From assembly GCF_016863495.1 (NCBI RefSeq), contig NZ_BOOZ01000041.1, positions 1 to 64,000 of the forward strand: DNA of 64,000 nucleotides, in the 5' to 3' direction. The number at the start of each line of letters is the position of its first letter. Position 1 is the first letter of the stretch. A model generated the notes under the pieces. That model saw only the letters and a list, made by a program, of their open reading frames with translations. It was not told the DNA's origin and made no database searches. This stretch comes from Micromonospora andamanensis. GTDB taxonomy: Bacteria; Actinomycetota; Actinomycetes; Mycobacteriales; Micromonosporaceae. The translations under genes and the position numbers were made by a program. Below are positions 43,744 through 53,300 of the stretch, one piece after another.

Positions 43744-44808
43744 ATGACCGAGCGAGACCCCATCGCCGACCTGCGCCGGATCGCCTTCCTGCTGGAGCGG
43801 GCGAACGAGGCCACCTACCGGGTACGCGCCTTCCGTTCGGCGGCCAAGGCGCTCGCCGCGCTGCCGGTCAAGGAGGTGGCTGAGCGGGCCCGCGCCGGCA
43901 GGCTCACCGAGCTGGCCGGAGTCGGTGACGTCACCGCCCGCTGCGTGGCCGAGTCGGTGGCCGGTGAGGAACCGGTCTACCTGCGCCGGCTGGTCGCCAC
44001 CGAGGGCACCGACCTGGACGCCGAGGCCACAGCCCTGCGTACCGCCCTGCGCGGCGACTGCCACACCCACTCGGACTGGTCCGACGGCGGGTCGCCGATC
44101 GAGGAGATGGCGCTGGCCGCCGTCGAGCTGGGCCACGAGTATCTGGTGCTCACCGACCACTCGCCCCGGTTGAAGGTGGCCCGGGGACTGACCGCCGATC
44201 GGTTGCGTAGCCAGCTCGAACAGGTGGCCCGGCTCAACGAGGCGTTGCCGGAGGGGTTCCGCATCCTCACCGGCATCGAGGTGGACATCCTCGCCGACGG
44301 TTCGCTCGACCAGGACGAGGAGTTGCTGGCCCGGCTGGACGTGGTGGTCGGGTCGGTGCACAGCGGCCTGAACGACGACCGGGCGAAGATGACCCGCCGG
44401 ATGCTGGCCGCCGTCGCCAACCCGCACCTGGACATCCTGGGCCACTGCACCGGTCGGATGGTCTCGTCCCGGCCGGCCGGGGTGACCGGTCCGGGCGACC
44501 GGGGGCACCGCGCCCGGACCCGGGCCGAGAGCGACTTCGACGCCGACGCCGTCTTCGCCGCCTGCGTGGAGAACGACACCGCCGTGGAGATCAATTCGCG
44601 CCCGGAGCGGCAGGACCCGCCGAAGCGGTTGATCCGGCGGGCGCTGGAGGCTGGTTGCCGGTTCGCCATCAACACCGACGCGCACGCCCCGGGCCAGTTG
44701 GACTGGCAGCGCTTCGGCTGCGAGCGGGCCGCCCTGTGCGGAGTCCCCGCCGACCGCGTGATCAACACGTGGACGGCTGACGAACTGGTCGCCTGGACCC
44801 GCGGCTGA
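43744..44808 (+). CDS. PHP-domain protein with PolX-type helix-hairpin-helix N terminus
   Basis: A 354-aa protein. Residues 1-90 match the DNA polymerase X HhH region (IADLRRIAFLLERANEATYR, then GVGDVTARCVAE). A PHP domain follows, with DCHTHSDWSDG near residue 105, LTDHSP and GIEVDIL; the C-terminal metal ligands lie in FAINTDAHAPGQ. The polymerase palm is absent, so this is the PolX frame reduced to DNA-binding plus phosphoesterase. It is perhaps a 3'-5' exonuclease or AP-site repair enzyme. The ATG lies about 20 bp after the GH81 terminator. Confidence 0.88.
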   Translation: MTERDPIADLRRIAFLLERANEATYRVRAFRSAAKALAALPVKEVAERARAGRLTELAGVGDVTARCVAESVAGEEPVYLRRLVATEGTDLDAEATALRTALRGDCHTHSDWSDGGSPIEEMALAAVELGHEYLVLTDHSPRLKVARGLTADRLRSQLEQVARLNEALPEGFRILTGIEVDILADGSLDQDEELLARLDVVVGSVHSGLNDDRAKMTRRMLAAVANPHLDILGHCTGRMVSSRPAGVTGPGDRGHRARTRAESDFDADAVFAACVENDTAVEINSRPERQDPPKRLIRRALEAGCRFAINTDAHAPGQLDWQRFGCERAALCGVPADRVINTWTADELVAWTRG

Positions 44809-44830
44809 CCGCCTGGCCGCCCGCGTTCGG

Positions 44831-45838
44831 TCAGCGGGTGGCGGGCTCGACGACGGGTGCCGTTGGCGTGCCCACGCCCGCCGCCACCCGGCGACGCCGG
44901 CCGAGCAGGCCCTGCGACACGGCGACGCCGATCAGCACGATCAGCGCGCCGACCGGCTGGTGCCAGGTCAGTCGCTCGCCGAGCACGACCGCACCGATCA
45001 ACACCGCGAACACCGGAATCAGGTACGTCACGGTGGAGGCGGTGGTCGCTCCCACGATCCGGATGTTCCGTAGGTGGATCACGAAGGCGAGCCCGGTGCC
45101 GAGCGCGCCCAACGCCAGCACGGCCGCGAGCACCCGCGGCGACAGCGCGGTCGGCAGCGGCGGCGCACCGGCCACCACAGGTGCCACGATGGCGAGCTGG
45201 ACCGCGGCGACGATCAGTTGTGCCGCCGACAGGGACAGCCCGGACAGGGTGCTGCCGGCGATGAACTTCTTCTGGTACGGGATGGCCAGGCCGTAACAGG
45301 CGGCGGCACCGAAGCACATCAGCTGGCCGACGAAGTGTGCACCGCCGATGCCCTGCCACACGCCGAGCACCACCATCACCCCGGCGAAGCCGAGCGCCAA
45401 CCCGACGGCACCGCGTGCGGTCAGCCGCTCGGTGCGGAACACAAGCACCGCCAGCGGTAGCACGACAAGCGGAGTGGTCGCGTTCCAGATGCCCGCGAGC
45501 ATCGACTCGACCCGCTGCTCGCCGTAACCGAACAGGGTGAACGGCAGCGCCACCCCGAAAGCGGCGATCACCGTCAGGTGACCCCAGACCCGCGGATCGC
45601 GGGGCAACCGGTCCCGCAGCACGGTGAGGACCACAAGCAGGGTCAGCGCGCCGGAGCCGACCCGGTAGAGGGTGAGGTGCAGCGGGTGCAGCTCGGCCAC
45701 CCCGACCTTGATGAAGAGAAAGCTGGAGCCCCAGATCGCGGCGAGGGCGATGAAGCCGGGCAGCCAGCTCCGCAGCGCCGGTCGGTCAGGGGTGAAGTCG
45801 CCTGTCACCCCTGACACTCTGCCCCCGGGGTCCGACAT
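44831..45838 (-). CDS. EamA/DMT-superfamily transporter
   Basis: A 335-aa protein with ten predicted TM segments in two EamA repeats. Motifs include AAIWGSSFLFIKV near the start, VGLALGFAGVMVVL in the first half, and RIVGATTASTVTYLIPVFAV with LGERLTWHQPVGA in the second. It probably exports amino acids or metabolites. ATG45838 is chosen; GTG45808 would also keep all TM segments. Convergent with the PHP gene. Confidence 0.9.
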   Translation of the reverse strand: MSDPGGRVSGVTGDFTPDRPALRSWLPGFIALAAIWGSSFLFIKVGVAELHPLHLTLYRVGSGALTLLVVLTVLRDRLPRDPRVWGHLTVIAAFGVALPFTLFGYGEQRVESMLAGIWNATTPLVVLPLAVLVFRTERLTARGAVGLALGFAGVMVVLGVWQGIGGAHFVGQLMCFGAAACYGLAIPYQKKFIAGSTLSGLSLSAAQLIVAAVQLAIVAPVVAGAPPLPTALSPRVLAAVLALGALGTGLAFVIHLRNIRIVGATTASTVTYLIPVFAVLIGAVVLGERLTWHQPVGALIVLIGVAVSQGLLGRRRRVAAGVGTPTAPVVEPATR

Positions 45839-45925
45839 TGTCCTGCGGTTTTCGGCCGTCGTGTCGCGCGCCACAGAAACCACATACATTTGTAGGGCGT
45901 TGACCGACCGAGGAGGTGTAACACC

Positions 45926-46525
45926 ATGGCGATGCCGATCCGCTTCGACCCGCTCGTCGATCTCGACGGCATGTGGACGACCCAGTTCGCCGACCGCTAC
46001 CTCCCGTTGCCTGAGCTACCCGATGCGCGGTACGAGTGCATCGACGGAAGGTTGGTCATGACGCCCGCTGAGGTCGGCACGAACAGCTACGGCGAGATCG
46101 AACTCGCCCATCTACTGAAAGCCGCCGCCAGAGCTCACGGCTTCTACGTCTTCGGTCAGGTGAACCTGACCTTCTCCGCGCAGCGGTGGATCCAGCCGGA
46201 CATCACAGTGCTGCACGCGTTGCCGAAGACGGACGAGGAGGATCGCTGGATCCCCGCCCACCTCTGCACCATGGCCGTGGAGTTCGTCTCCCCCGGCAGC
46301 CGCCGGCAGGACTTCGTCGACAAGCCGAGGCGCTGCGCGGAGGGAGGGGTGCCCTACTTCATGCGGGTGGAGATCTCGCGCCGGCTGCGGCACGCCGCGG
46401 TGGAGCTGTTCACCCTCGGCAAGCTCGGCAGGTACGACACGCTCGCCAAGGCGGTGAGCGGTGACCGGCTCCGCGCCGACGAGCCGTTCCCGATCGACTT
46501 CGACCCGGCCGACCTGCTGCCCTGA
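45926..46525 (+). CDS. Uma2-family protein (PD-(D/E)XK nuclease-like)
   Basis: A 199-aa protein of the Uma2/DUF820 fold. It has ELPDARYECIDGRLVM at the N terminus, the core QPDITVLHALP, and VEFVSPGSRRQDFVDKPRRC, where the E and K-type residues fit a PD-(D/E)XK site. A GAGGAGG Shine-Dalgarno sequence precedes the ATG. The family is scattered in actinobacteria as solitary genes; no activity has been established for this member. Confidence 0.88.
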   Translation: MAMPIRFDPLVDLDGMWTTQFADRYLPLPELPDARYECIDGRLVMTPAEVGTNSYGEIELAHLLKAAARAHGFYVFGQVNLTFSAQRWIQPDITVLHALPKTDEEDRWIPAHLCTMAVEFVSPGSRRQDFVDKPRRCAEGGVPYFMRVEISRRLRHAAVELFTLGKLGRYDTLAKAVSGDRLRADEPFPIDFDPADLLP

Positions 46526-46574
46526 CCGGTTCGGCGGCACCATCCGGGCGTCCGCCTCGCGTAGGGTGCGCAGC

Positions 46575-48245
46575 GTGGGAAGAATCGACGATCTCGCGAA
46601 CCGCTACGTCGCCGACTGGGCCGTACTGAGCCCGACCGGTGCCACCTACGTTGGCATCGCCGGCCACGACGACAAGTTCGACGACCTGTCCCCCGACGGG
46701 TACGCCGCACGCGCTGACCTGACCCGACGCACCCTTGCCGAGCTGGACACCATCGACCCGGCGACGGAGGCCGAACGCACCGCGCGGGAGGCGATGCAGG
46801 AACGCCTGGGCCTCGAACTGGACAGGTACGACGCCGGCGAGACGGCCAGTGAGGTAAGCGTCATCACCAGCGGGCTGCACGAGATCCGGATGGTCTTCGA
46901 CCTGATGCCCACCGAGGGGGAGCAGGCCCGGGCCAACCTGGCCGCCCGGCTGAACCTCTTCGCGAGTGCGTTGGAGGACTACAAGACCACGTTGCGGGAG
47001 GCGGCTGCGGCCGGACGGATCAGCTCACGCGCACAGCTGATCGAGGTGGCCAAGCAGTGCGACACCTGGGTCGATCCGGACGGTGACAACGTCTTCCACG
47101 GGCTCGTCGAGCGGCTGGGCGAGGATGGCTCCCTCGGCTCCGAACTGCGTCGCGGTGCGGCGTCGGCCACTGCGGCCACCGCCGAGTTCGGGCAGTTCCT
47201 GCGTACCGAACTCGCCCCGCACGGGCGGGAGAAGCAGGCCGCCGGGCGGGAGCGCTACGAGCTGGCCTCCCAGTACTTCCTCGGGGCCCGGATCGACCTC
47301 GACGAGACGTACGCCTGGGGCTTCACGGAGCTGGCCCGGCTGGAGGCCGACATGCGGACGGTGGCCGCGCAGATCGCCGGTCCGAGCGCCACCATCGACG
47401 AGGCCGTGACGGCGTTGGACGCCGACCCGGCCCGCACCATCCGAGGTCGGGACGCGTTCCGCGACTGGATGCAGGAGCTCGCCGATCAGGCGATAAGCGA
47501 CCTCAACGGCACCCACTTCGACATCCCCGAGCAGGTCCGGCGCATCGAGTGCATGATCGCGCCGACAAGCGACGGCTCCATCTACTACACCGGCCCGAGT
47601 GAGGACTTCGCCCGGCCCGGTCGGATGTGGTGGGCGGTGCCGCAGGGTCTCACCGACTTCTCCACCTGGCGCGAGGTGACCACCGTCTACCACGAGGGGG
47701 TCCCCGGGCATCACCTCCAGATCGGCCAGACCGCCGTCCGGGCCGAGTTGCTCAACCGCTGGCAGCGGCTGCTCTGCTGGGTGTCCGGGCACGGCGAGGG
47801 TTGGGCGTTGTACGCCGAGCGGCTGATGGAGGAACTGGGTTATCTGGACGACCCGGGCAACCGACTCGGGATGCTCGACGGCCAGGCGCTGCGGGCGGCC
47901 CGCGTGATCGTGGACATCGGCATGCATCTGGAGCTGGAGATTCCCAAGGACAACCCGTTCGACTTCCACCCGGGTGAGCGGTGGACCCCGGAACTGGGCT
48001 GGGAGTTCCTGCGGGCGCACTGCCGGGTACCTGACGAGATGCTGCGCTTCGAACTCAACCGCTACCTGGGCTGGCCGGGGCAGGCGCCGTCGTACAAGGT
48101 GGGCGAGCGGATCTGGCTACAGGCGCGGGAGGACGCGAAGGCCCGCAAGGGCGCGGACTTCGACCTGCGGGAGTTCCACCGCCAGGCGCTCGACCTGGGT
48201 GCGCTCGGCCTCGACCCGCTCCGCCGGGCCCTGGCCCGACTCTGA
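46575..48245 (+). CDS. DUF885-family putative metallo-peptidase
   Basis: A 556-aa cytoplasmic protein. HEGVPGHHLQ near residue 373 is an HExxxHH-like metal site, and EGWALYAERLM about 40 residues later supplies the third ligand, as in the M32-like DUF885 group. No signal peptide is present. Substrate unknown. GTG46575 is chosen because the conserved sequence begins there; the frame continues upstream. It lies 49 bp after the Uma2 gene. Confidence 0.88.
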   Translation: MGRIDDLANRYVADWAVLSPTGATYVGIAGHDDKFDDLSPDGYAARADLTRRTLAELDTIDPATEAERTAREAMQERLGLELDRYDAGETASEVSVITSGLHEIRMVFDLMPTEGEQARANLAARLNLFASALEDYKTTLREAAAAGRISSRAQLIEVAKQCDTWVDPDGDNVFHGLVERLGEDGSLGSELRRGAASATAATAEFGQFLRTELAPHGREKQAAGRERYELASQYFLGARIDLDETYAWGFTELARLEADMRTVAAQIAGPSATIDEAVTALDADPARTIRGRDAFRDWMQELADQAISDLNGTHFDIPEQVRRIECMIAPTSDGSIYYTGPSEDFARPGRMWWAVPQGLTDFSTWREVTTVYHEGVPGHHLQIGQTAVRAELLNRWQRLLCWVSGHGEGWALYAERLMEELGYLDDPGNRLGMLDGQALRAARVIVDIGMHLELEIPKDNPFDFHPGERWTPELGWEFLRAHCRVPDEMLRFELNRYLGWPGQAPSYKVGERIWLQAREDAKARKGADFDLREFHRQALDLGALGLDPLRRALARL

Positions 48246-48248
48246 CAC

Positions 48249-48280
48249 CGCGGGGCGGGCCTTGACAGGCCCGCCCCGCG
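48249..48280. terminator. Bidirectional terminator
   Basis: A 13-bp perfect GC stem (48249-48261 with 48268-48280) and 6-nt loop lie between the convergent DUF885 and DUF3068 genes. Confidence 0.85.
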
Positions 48281-48295
48281 ACGTCAGTTCCGGTG

Positions 48296-49441
48296 TTACT
48301 GCTTCTCCGACTCGCCCTGCGCCGACCGCTGGCTCGGCACGGTGGACTCCTCGGACTTCCAGTTGGTCGTGGCGGGCGGGATCTCGTCGGTCAACGGTCC
48401 GCCCTCCCGCGCGTCGTCCCGCACCGGCGGCTGGTCGACCCGGGTCGGTGCCGGGTCCGCGGCGGCGGCGTGCCGGGGCTCGGTACGCGGGGTGCGGCTA
48501 CGCGAGACCAGCAGCCCGACGAGGATCAGCACCAGGCCCAGCACGGCGATGCCGAGCGGCGCGAACACACCGAGGATGGTGAGCTGGCCCCGGCTCTCCT
48601 CGGCCCGCTCCACGGAGGACGCCACGGTCTCCTCGTTGTAGGAGAAGTCGGCGTCCAGCAGCGTCACCGGCGCGCCCGTGTTCGGCACGAGCACCTTCTT
48701 CTGCTGCTCCCGGACCTTGAGGTAGGAGCCGGTGACCGGGTCCACCCAGACCGTACGGGTGTTGCTGTAGACGACGTCGCCGGACGTCGAGCCCGGAGCG
48801 AGCGCACCGAGCAGCAGCGCGACCCGGTCGGTGGCCAGCGGCAGCTTCTCGTCGGTGATGACCTGCTCGTAGCGGTACGCCTCGATGCCGTTGATGTCCT
48901 CGGTGCCCTGGAACTCAGCCATCCGGGTCTGCCGCAGATCCCTGTCGAAGACCTCGTAGTTGCCCTGCGCCGAGTTGAACGGGAACTTGTAGACCTGGCC
49001 GGCGAACGAGATCTTCTCCGGCGTACCGCTCTCGTCGAGGAACTGCTCGTTCCACTCGACGGCCGCCGCGGAGACCCGGTCCAGCGCCAACTCGGCGCCG
49101 TACGCGCTGACCAGCGCCTTGGTGTCGGTCCGCTCGACGGTCTGGCCGACCCGCCAGACCACCGCGTCTCCGGCGAGGTCGCCGCTGAGCGCCGCGGTCT
49201 TGGCGCGCTCCGGGGTGACCTGGATGGTCGACCTCAGGTCCGTCTGCGTAACGATGTCGACCGCGCCGTTGGTGATCTGTAGGAACGTCGCGCCCTTCGC
49301 CTCGGCCACCGATGTCGCCGGCTCCAGGTCGTAGGGCAGCTTGGTCATCGCGGGCTTGACGACGAACACCAGCCCGGCGGCCAGCGCCAGGAGCAGTACG
49401 CCGCCGCCGAACAGCACGGCACCCACGGCGCGGTGCTTCAT
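48296..49441 (-). CDS. DUF3068-domain membrane protein
   Basis: A 381-aa protein anchored by an N-terminal TM segment (residues 6-28) and a second TM segment near 300-322, with the domain between outside. It has MTKLPYDLEPATSVAEAKGA and VWVDPVTGSYLKVREQQ, typical of DUF3068. The C-terminal 55 residues are charged and disordered. GGGAGGA precedes the ATG. The region upstream has two TATTGA direct repeats. In mycolata, DUF3068 members sit near envelope genes; here it follows the methyltransferase of the aftD unit by 68 bp on the same strand. Confidence 0.88.
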   Translation of the reverse strand: MKHRAVGAVLFGGGVLLLALAAGLVFVVKPAMTKLPYDLEPATSVAEAKGATFLQITNGAVDIVTQTDLRSTIQVTPERAKTAALSGDLAGDAVVWRVGQTVERTDTKALVSAYGAELALDRVSAAAVEWNEQFLDESGTPEKISFAGQVYKFPFNSAQGNYEVFDRDLRQTRMAEFQGTEDINGIEAYRYEQVITDEKLPLATDRVALLLGALAPGSTSGDVVYSNTRTVWVDPVTGSYLKVREQQKKVLVPNTGAPVTLLDADFSYNEETVASSVERAEESRGQLTILGVFAPLGIAVLGLVLILVGLLVSRSRTPRTEPRHAAAADPAPTRVDQPPVRDDAREGGPLTDEIPPATTNWKSEESTVPSQRSAQGESEKQ

Positions 49442-49509
49442 GTTTCCTCCCTGAGGAGCTCAATATCGTCGATTTCAATAAGTGAGATGGCCGCGAGGTT
49501 ACTACCTAG

Positions 49510-50331
49510 TCACATAGCCACGCGACCCCCGGTCAGCTCTGATTTCTCCACCGCACCGGGCTGCCGCTCCCCGGCCCGACGCAGTACGAGCACGAAGTTC
49601 CACGCCGCCACCTCCCGGATGCCCGGCACCCGGATCACCCAGCGGGCCCACCACGGGTGATAGCGCGGCAACGCGTCAAGCACCTCGACGTCCCGGTTGC
49701 CCCGAGCCCAGCGCAGCGTGTCGGAGATCGAGACCGGGAAGAGCGTCTCCCGGTAGCGGTTCTTCGGCGGCCGTCCCGTCCGTCGTTCGTAGCGACGGCG
49801 GGCCCGGTTGCCGCCGAGGTAGTGCCAGGGCGCCGTCTCGTGGCCACCCCAGGGCGACAGCCACGGGGTGTACGAGACGAAGATCAGCCCGCCGGGCCGG
49901 GTCACCCGCACCATCTCGTCGAGCATCAGGGGTGGCTCGGCGACGTGTTCGACGACGTTCGACGAGAACGCCACGTCCACGCTGCCGCTGCGGACCGGTA
50001 GTGCCGTGCCGCTGCCCCGCAGCATGCCCGACACCGACTCACCGGCCGCGGAGAAGTCCCCGACGTCCGGATCCAGCCCGATGTAGCGGGCGCCGGCCGC
50101 TCGGAAGGCGGTCGCGAAGTACCCGGGGCCGCCGCCCACGTCGAGCACCGTACGGCCGGCCAGCCCGATGTAGCCGGAGACCTGACGTACCGAGTCGGTG
50201 GCCAGCAGTCCGTAGAAGTGGTCGGGGTCGGTCTGCTCCACCAGGAACGCCCGGAACAGGGCCACCGACCGGGTCAGCGAGGCGAAGCGGCGTCGCTCCG
50301 CCCGCCGCGTACGGTCGTCCGCTGCCGTCAC
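49510..50331 (-). CDS. SAM-dependent methyltransferase
   Basis: A 273-aa class I methyltransferase. SAM-binding motif I is VLDVGGGPGYFA, followed by GLDPD (acidic loop) and motif IV VDVAFSSNVVEHV. A C-terminal helical segment with PRYHPWWARWVIRVP may contact a membrane or glycan. The GTG starts inside the AftD stop codon (GTGA at 50328-50331), so it is made together with AftD. It may methylate the glycan or its lipid carrier. Confidence 0.88.
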   Translation of the reverse strand: MTAADDRTRRAERRRFASLTRSVALFRAFLVEQTDPDHFYGLLATDSVRQVSGYIGLAGRTVLDVGGGPGYFATAFRAAGARYIGLDPDVGDFSAAGESVSGMLRGSGTALPVRSGSVDVAFSSNVVEHVAEPPLMLDEMVRVTRPGGLIFVSYTPWLSPWGGHETAPWHYLGGNRARRRYERRTGRPPKNRYRETLFPVSISDTLRWARGNRDVEVLDALPRYHPWWARWVIRVPGIREVAAWNFVLVLRRAGERQPGAVEKSELTGGRVAM

Positions 50332-53300
50332 CGCGTCACCGCCCCGTCCTCGTCCCTGCCCGCAGCCGCGTCCGGCGGCTCACCGGACGTGCCCGGCGTC
50401 ACATCATGCGCGATGATCTCCCCGGGGCGTACACCGGGGACCGGAACAACCGCGGCGACCACCGCGCCGATCGCGACCAGCATCGCCGCCTGCACCCACG
50501 ACCGGTACGCCCAGTCCTGTCCGTGGCCCTGCAACCGACCGGCCACGGCGGTCACGGTGGCCACTGTCAGCCCGCCGAGCACCACCACCGGCAGGGCCCG
50601 CACCGCCAGCTGCCGCAGCAGCATCGCGGCCAGCACGATGGCCACCGGGAGCACCCCGCCCAACGCGGCGAGCAGGACCACAAGCAGCGCACCGATCGCC
50701 CAGGCCGGGGCCTCCGCCGCGATGGCGTCCGCTTCGTCCCCGGTCGTCGTCCGGCGGCGCACCGGCCAGACCGCCAGGATCAGCACGCCGACCACGGCCA
50801 CCGCGCCGGCCGCCAGCCCGCCCCGGTACGCCCGGTCCGGGGCGAAGACGAGCCGGACCTCACCGCCGGAGCCGGCCGGCAGCACCCACGCTTGCTGCCA
50901 TCCGTCCACCCGGGAACGGGTGAGCGCCGCTCCGTCGAGAGTGGCCGTCCAGCCGGCGTTGGCATTCTCCGGCACCACGAGCAACGCCTGCTCACCTGCG
51001 GCGACCCGCACCGTCCGGTCGGTAGCCGCCCAGTCGAGCACCGTCACCTCCCGATGCCGGGGTGCCAGGTTCGCATCGCCGTCCGGCCGCAGGGTCGCGT
51101 CCTGTACGACGAAACCCTCCGACGGCGAGGTGGCCAGCCGGTGCCCGCCCGCCGGCAGGTCCAGCACCGCACCGTCCTCGCCACAGACCCGGACCGGCAC
51201 CGGTCGCCCGGCCAGCACGTCCGCGAGGCTGGCGGTGACCGAGGTGTCGTACCGGAAACCGTCGAGTTCGACTGCCGGCCCGTCACCGCAGCGTTCCACC
51301 ACCCGGGTGTCGGTGTCGATCGGCTTCAGCAGGCTCGCCAGCGCCGGGATCTCCACCTCCGCGATGCCCGCCGTGGCGGGCCAGCCGTTGCCCCGCAGAT
51401 CGGCCAACCGGTGCTCGGTCTCCCGCACCACGATCTCGATCCGGTCGGTGCGCAGCGCCGGGAAGCGGACGGTCCCGTCGGCCTCGACCGGCACCCGTAC
51501 CTCGCGATCCGGTGTGTGGATCTCCACCTGCCGGGGGAGCGAGCCGATCGGCAACTGGCTGCCCCGCAGGCGCAACCTGTCGATGCGACGCTCGCCGGAC
51601 CAGCGCAGCTTGAGGGTGGGCCGCAGATCCTCGGTACCGGCCAACCAGGCCGTGTCCGGATCACCGTCGATCGCCGCGTACGCGGCCACGGCCGGGTCAC
51701 CGCTCAGCCGCGACGACGACGTCGCCCTCACCTTCGTACCGGAGAACGTCAGCTCACCGCCCGGACGCGGCAGCGCCGACAGCTCCATCCGGTACGTGCC
51801 GGCGGCCGGATTGCGGAACAGCCGGTCCAGGCCCAGCGGTTCCTCACCGACCCGGGCCAGGAAACGGTCGCACCTGATCACCGTGCCCTCCGGCCGGCCG
51901 GACGCCCCGCCGGAGCCGCCACCGGGCAGCGGGTCGGTGCCTGTCCGCTGGGCCGGGTAGCACGCTGGCCGGTCCGCCGGTCCACGGCTGAACGCCCAAC
52001 TGACAGGCGTCGACAGCCCGTCCGGCAGATCCGTCGGGGCCCGCAGCGCGCGCCGCGGCTCACTGTCCGGGATGGACAGATCGTGGATGCCGACCCCACC
52101 GTCGAGACGACCGCCGGCCACCGCCAGCACAGTCACCCGGATCCGGCTGGTGGGGCCCGGCAACGTGTAGTACGAGTGCCCGCCGAGCGTGGCGGCCACG
52201 TCGTGGTCCACCGAACCCCGATCGGTGGTGAGTCGGAACCGGGCCACCGGCCAGCCCACCGCCAGATCGCTGACGAACGCGAGTCGTACGCTGTCCACCT
52301 GGCGTGGGGTGTCCAGATCCACCTGGAGCCACTGCCCGACCGGTCCGGCCAGGGGCGCCGAGCGCCAGGCGGTGCCGTACTCCCCGTCGACGGCGGCGAA
52401 CGGCAGGTGCGAGGGGTCGGCCGGGCCGAGACTGTCCACGAAGCTCACGGCCGAGGACGCCGTCACCGCACGGATACCCTGGTAGGTCGCGGTCGTCTGG
52501 TGCTGTTCCCCGGCGAAGGGCAGCACGTCGAGGGCGACGCGGCCCTGCCGTCCCGCCTCGTTCGCGGTCAACGTCTGGGAGAGGTTGTCCCGCACCCGAC
52601 CGATGTCGCGCTCCCGGCGACGCAGACCGTCCGTGACGATCCACCGATCGCCGACGACATCGGCCGGGGAGTCGTCCCGATCCCCGGTGAGCACCACCGG
52701 CCGGTCCCGTTCCACAACCCCCTGTTCCAGCAGGGGAAGCAGCGACTCCGGACCACCGCTGACCGTTGGCACGTCGGCGGTCAGCACCGCCGAAGCGGCC
52801 GGCACCGGCCGCTGCACCTCGTACACCTCGATTGCCGGCGGGGAACCCGCGCCGTCGTCCACCGGGCTGCCGAGGGTCCGGGACAGCGCCTCGGTGGTGC
52901 CGAAGGTGGCCACCCGCGCGATGCCTGGCGAGTCGGCAAGTGCCCGGCGCAGCACCGCCACCGGCGGCGCGTCCACCTGGGTCCGGTCGATGTCGTTACG
53001 CAGGAGCAGGTTCCGGAAACCGGAGCGGGCGAGCAGGTCGGCAAGGCCGGCCGAGCCCCGGCCGCTGGCCAGCACCTCTTCGACGGTGTCCATCATCCGG
53101 GTGTTGCCCGCCGAACCGAGCGGCACCTGGTGGCGGACCGCCCACGGCGCTCCGGCTAGCGCCTGCAACGGCTCGTCGACTGTGCGTCCCCAGTCGTACT
53201 GCCCGAAGCCGGAGCCGGGCACCACCAGGGTGCGGGCCAGCGCGTCACGGTCGGCCAGCCAGGTCGCCGCCGATCGCCAGTGCGACGGCAGGTCGGACCA

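Noticed and set aside
49932..53159. A 1075-codon open frame on the plus strand
   Set aside because: Antisense to aftD and the methyltransferase gene, with Arg/Pro/Gly-rich noise and no family resemblance.
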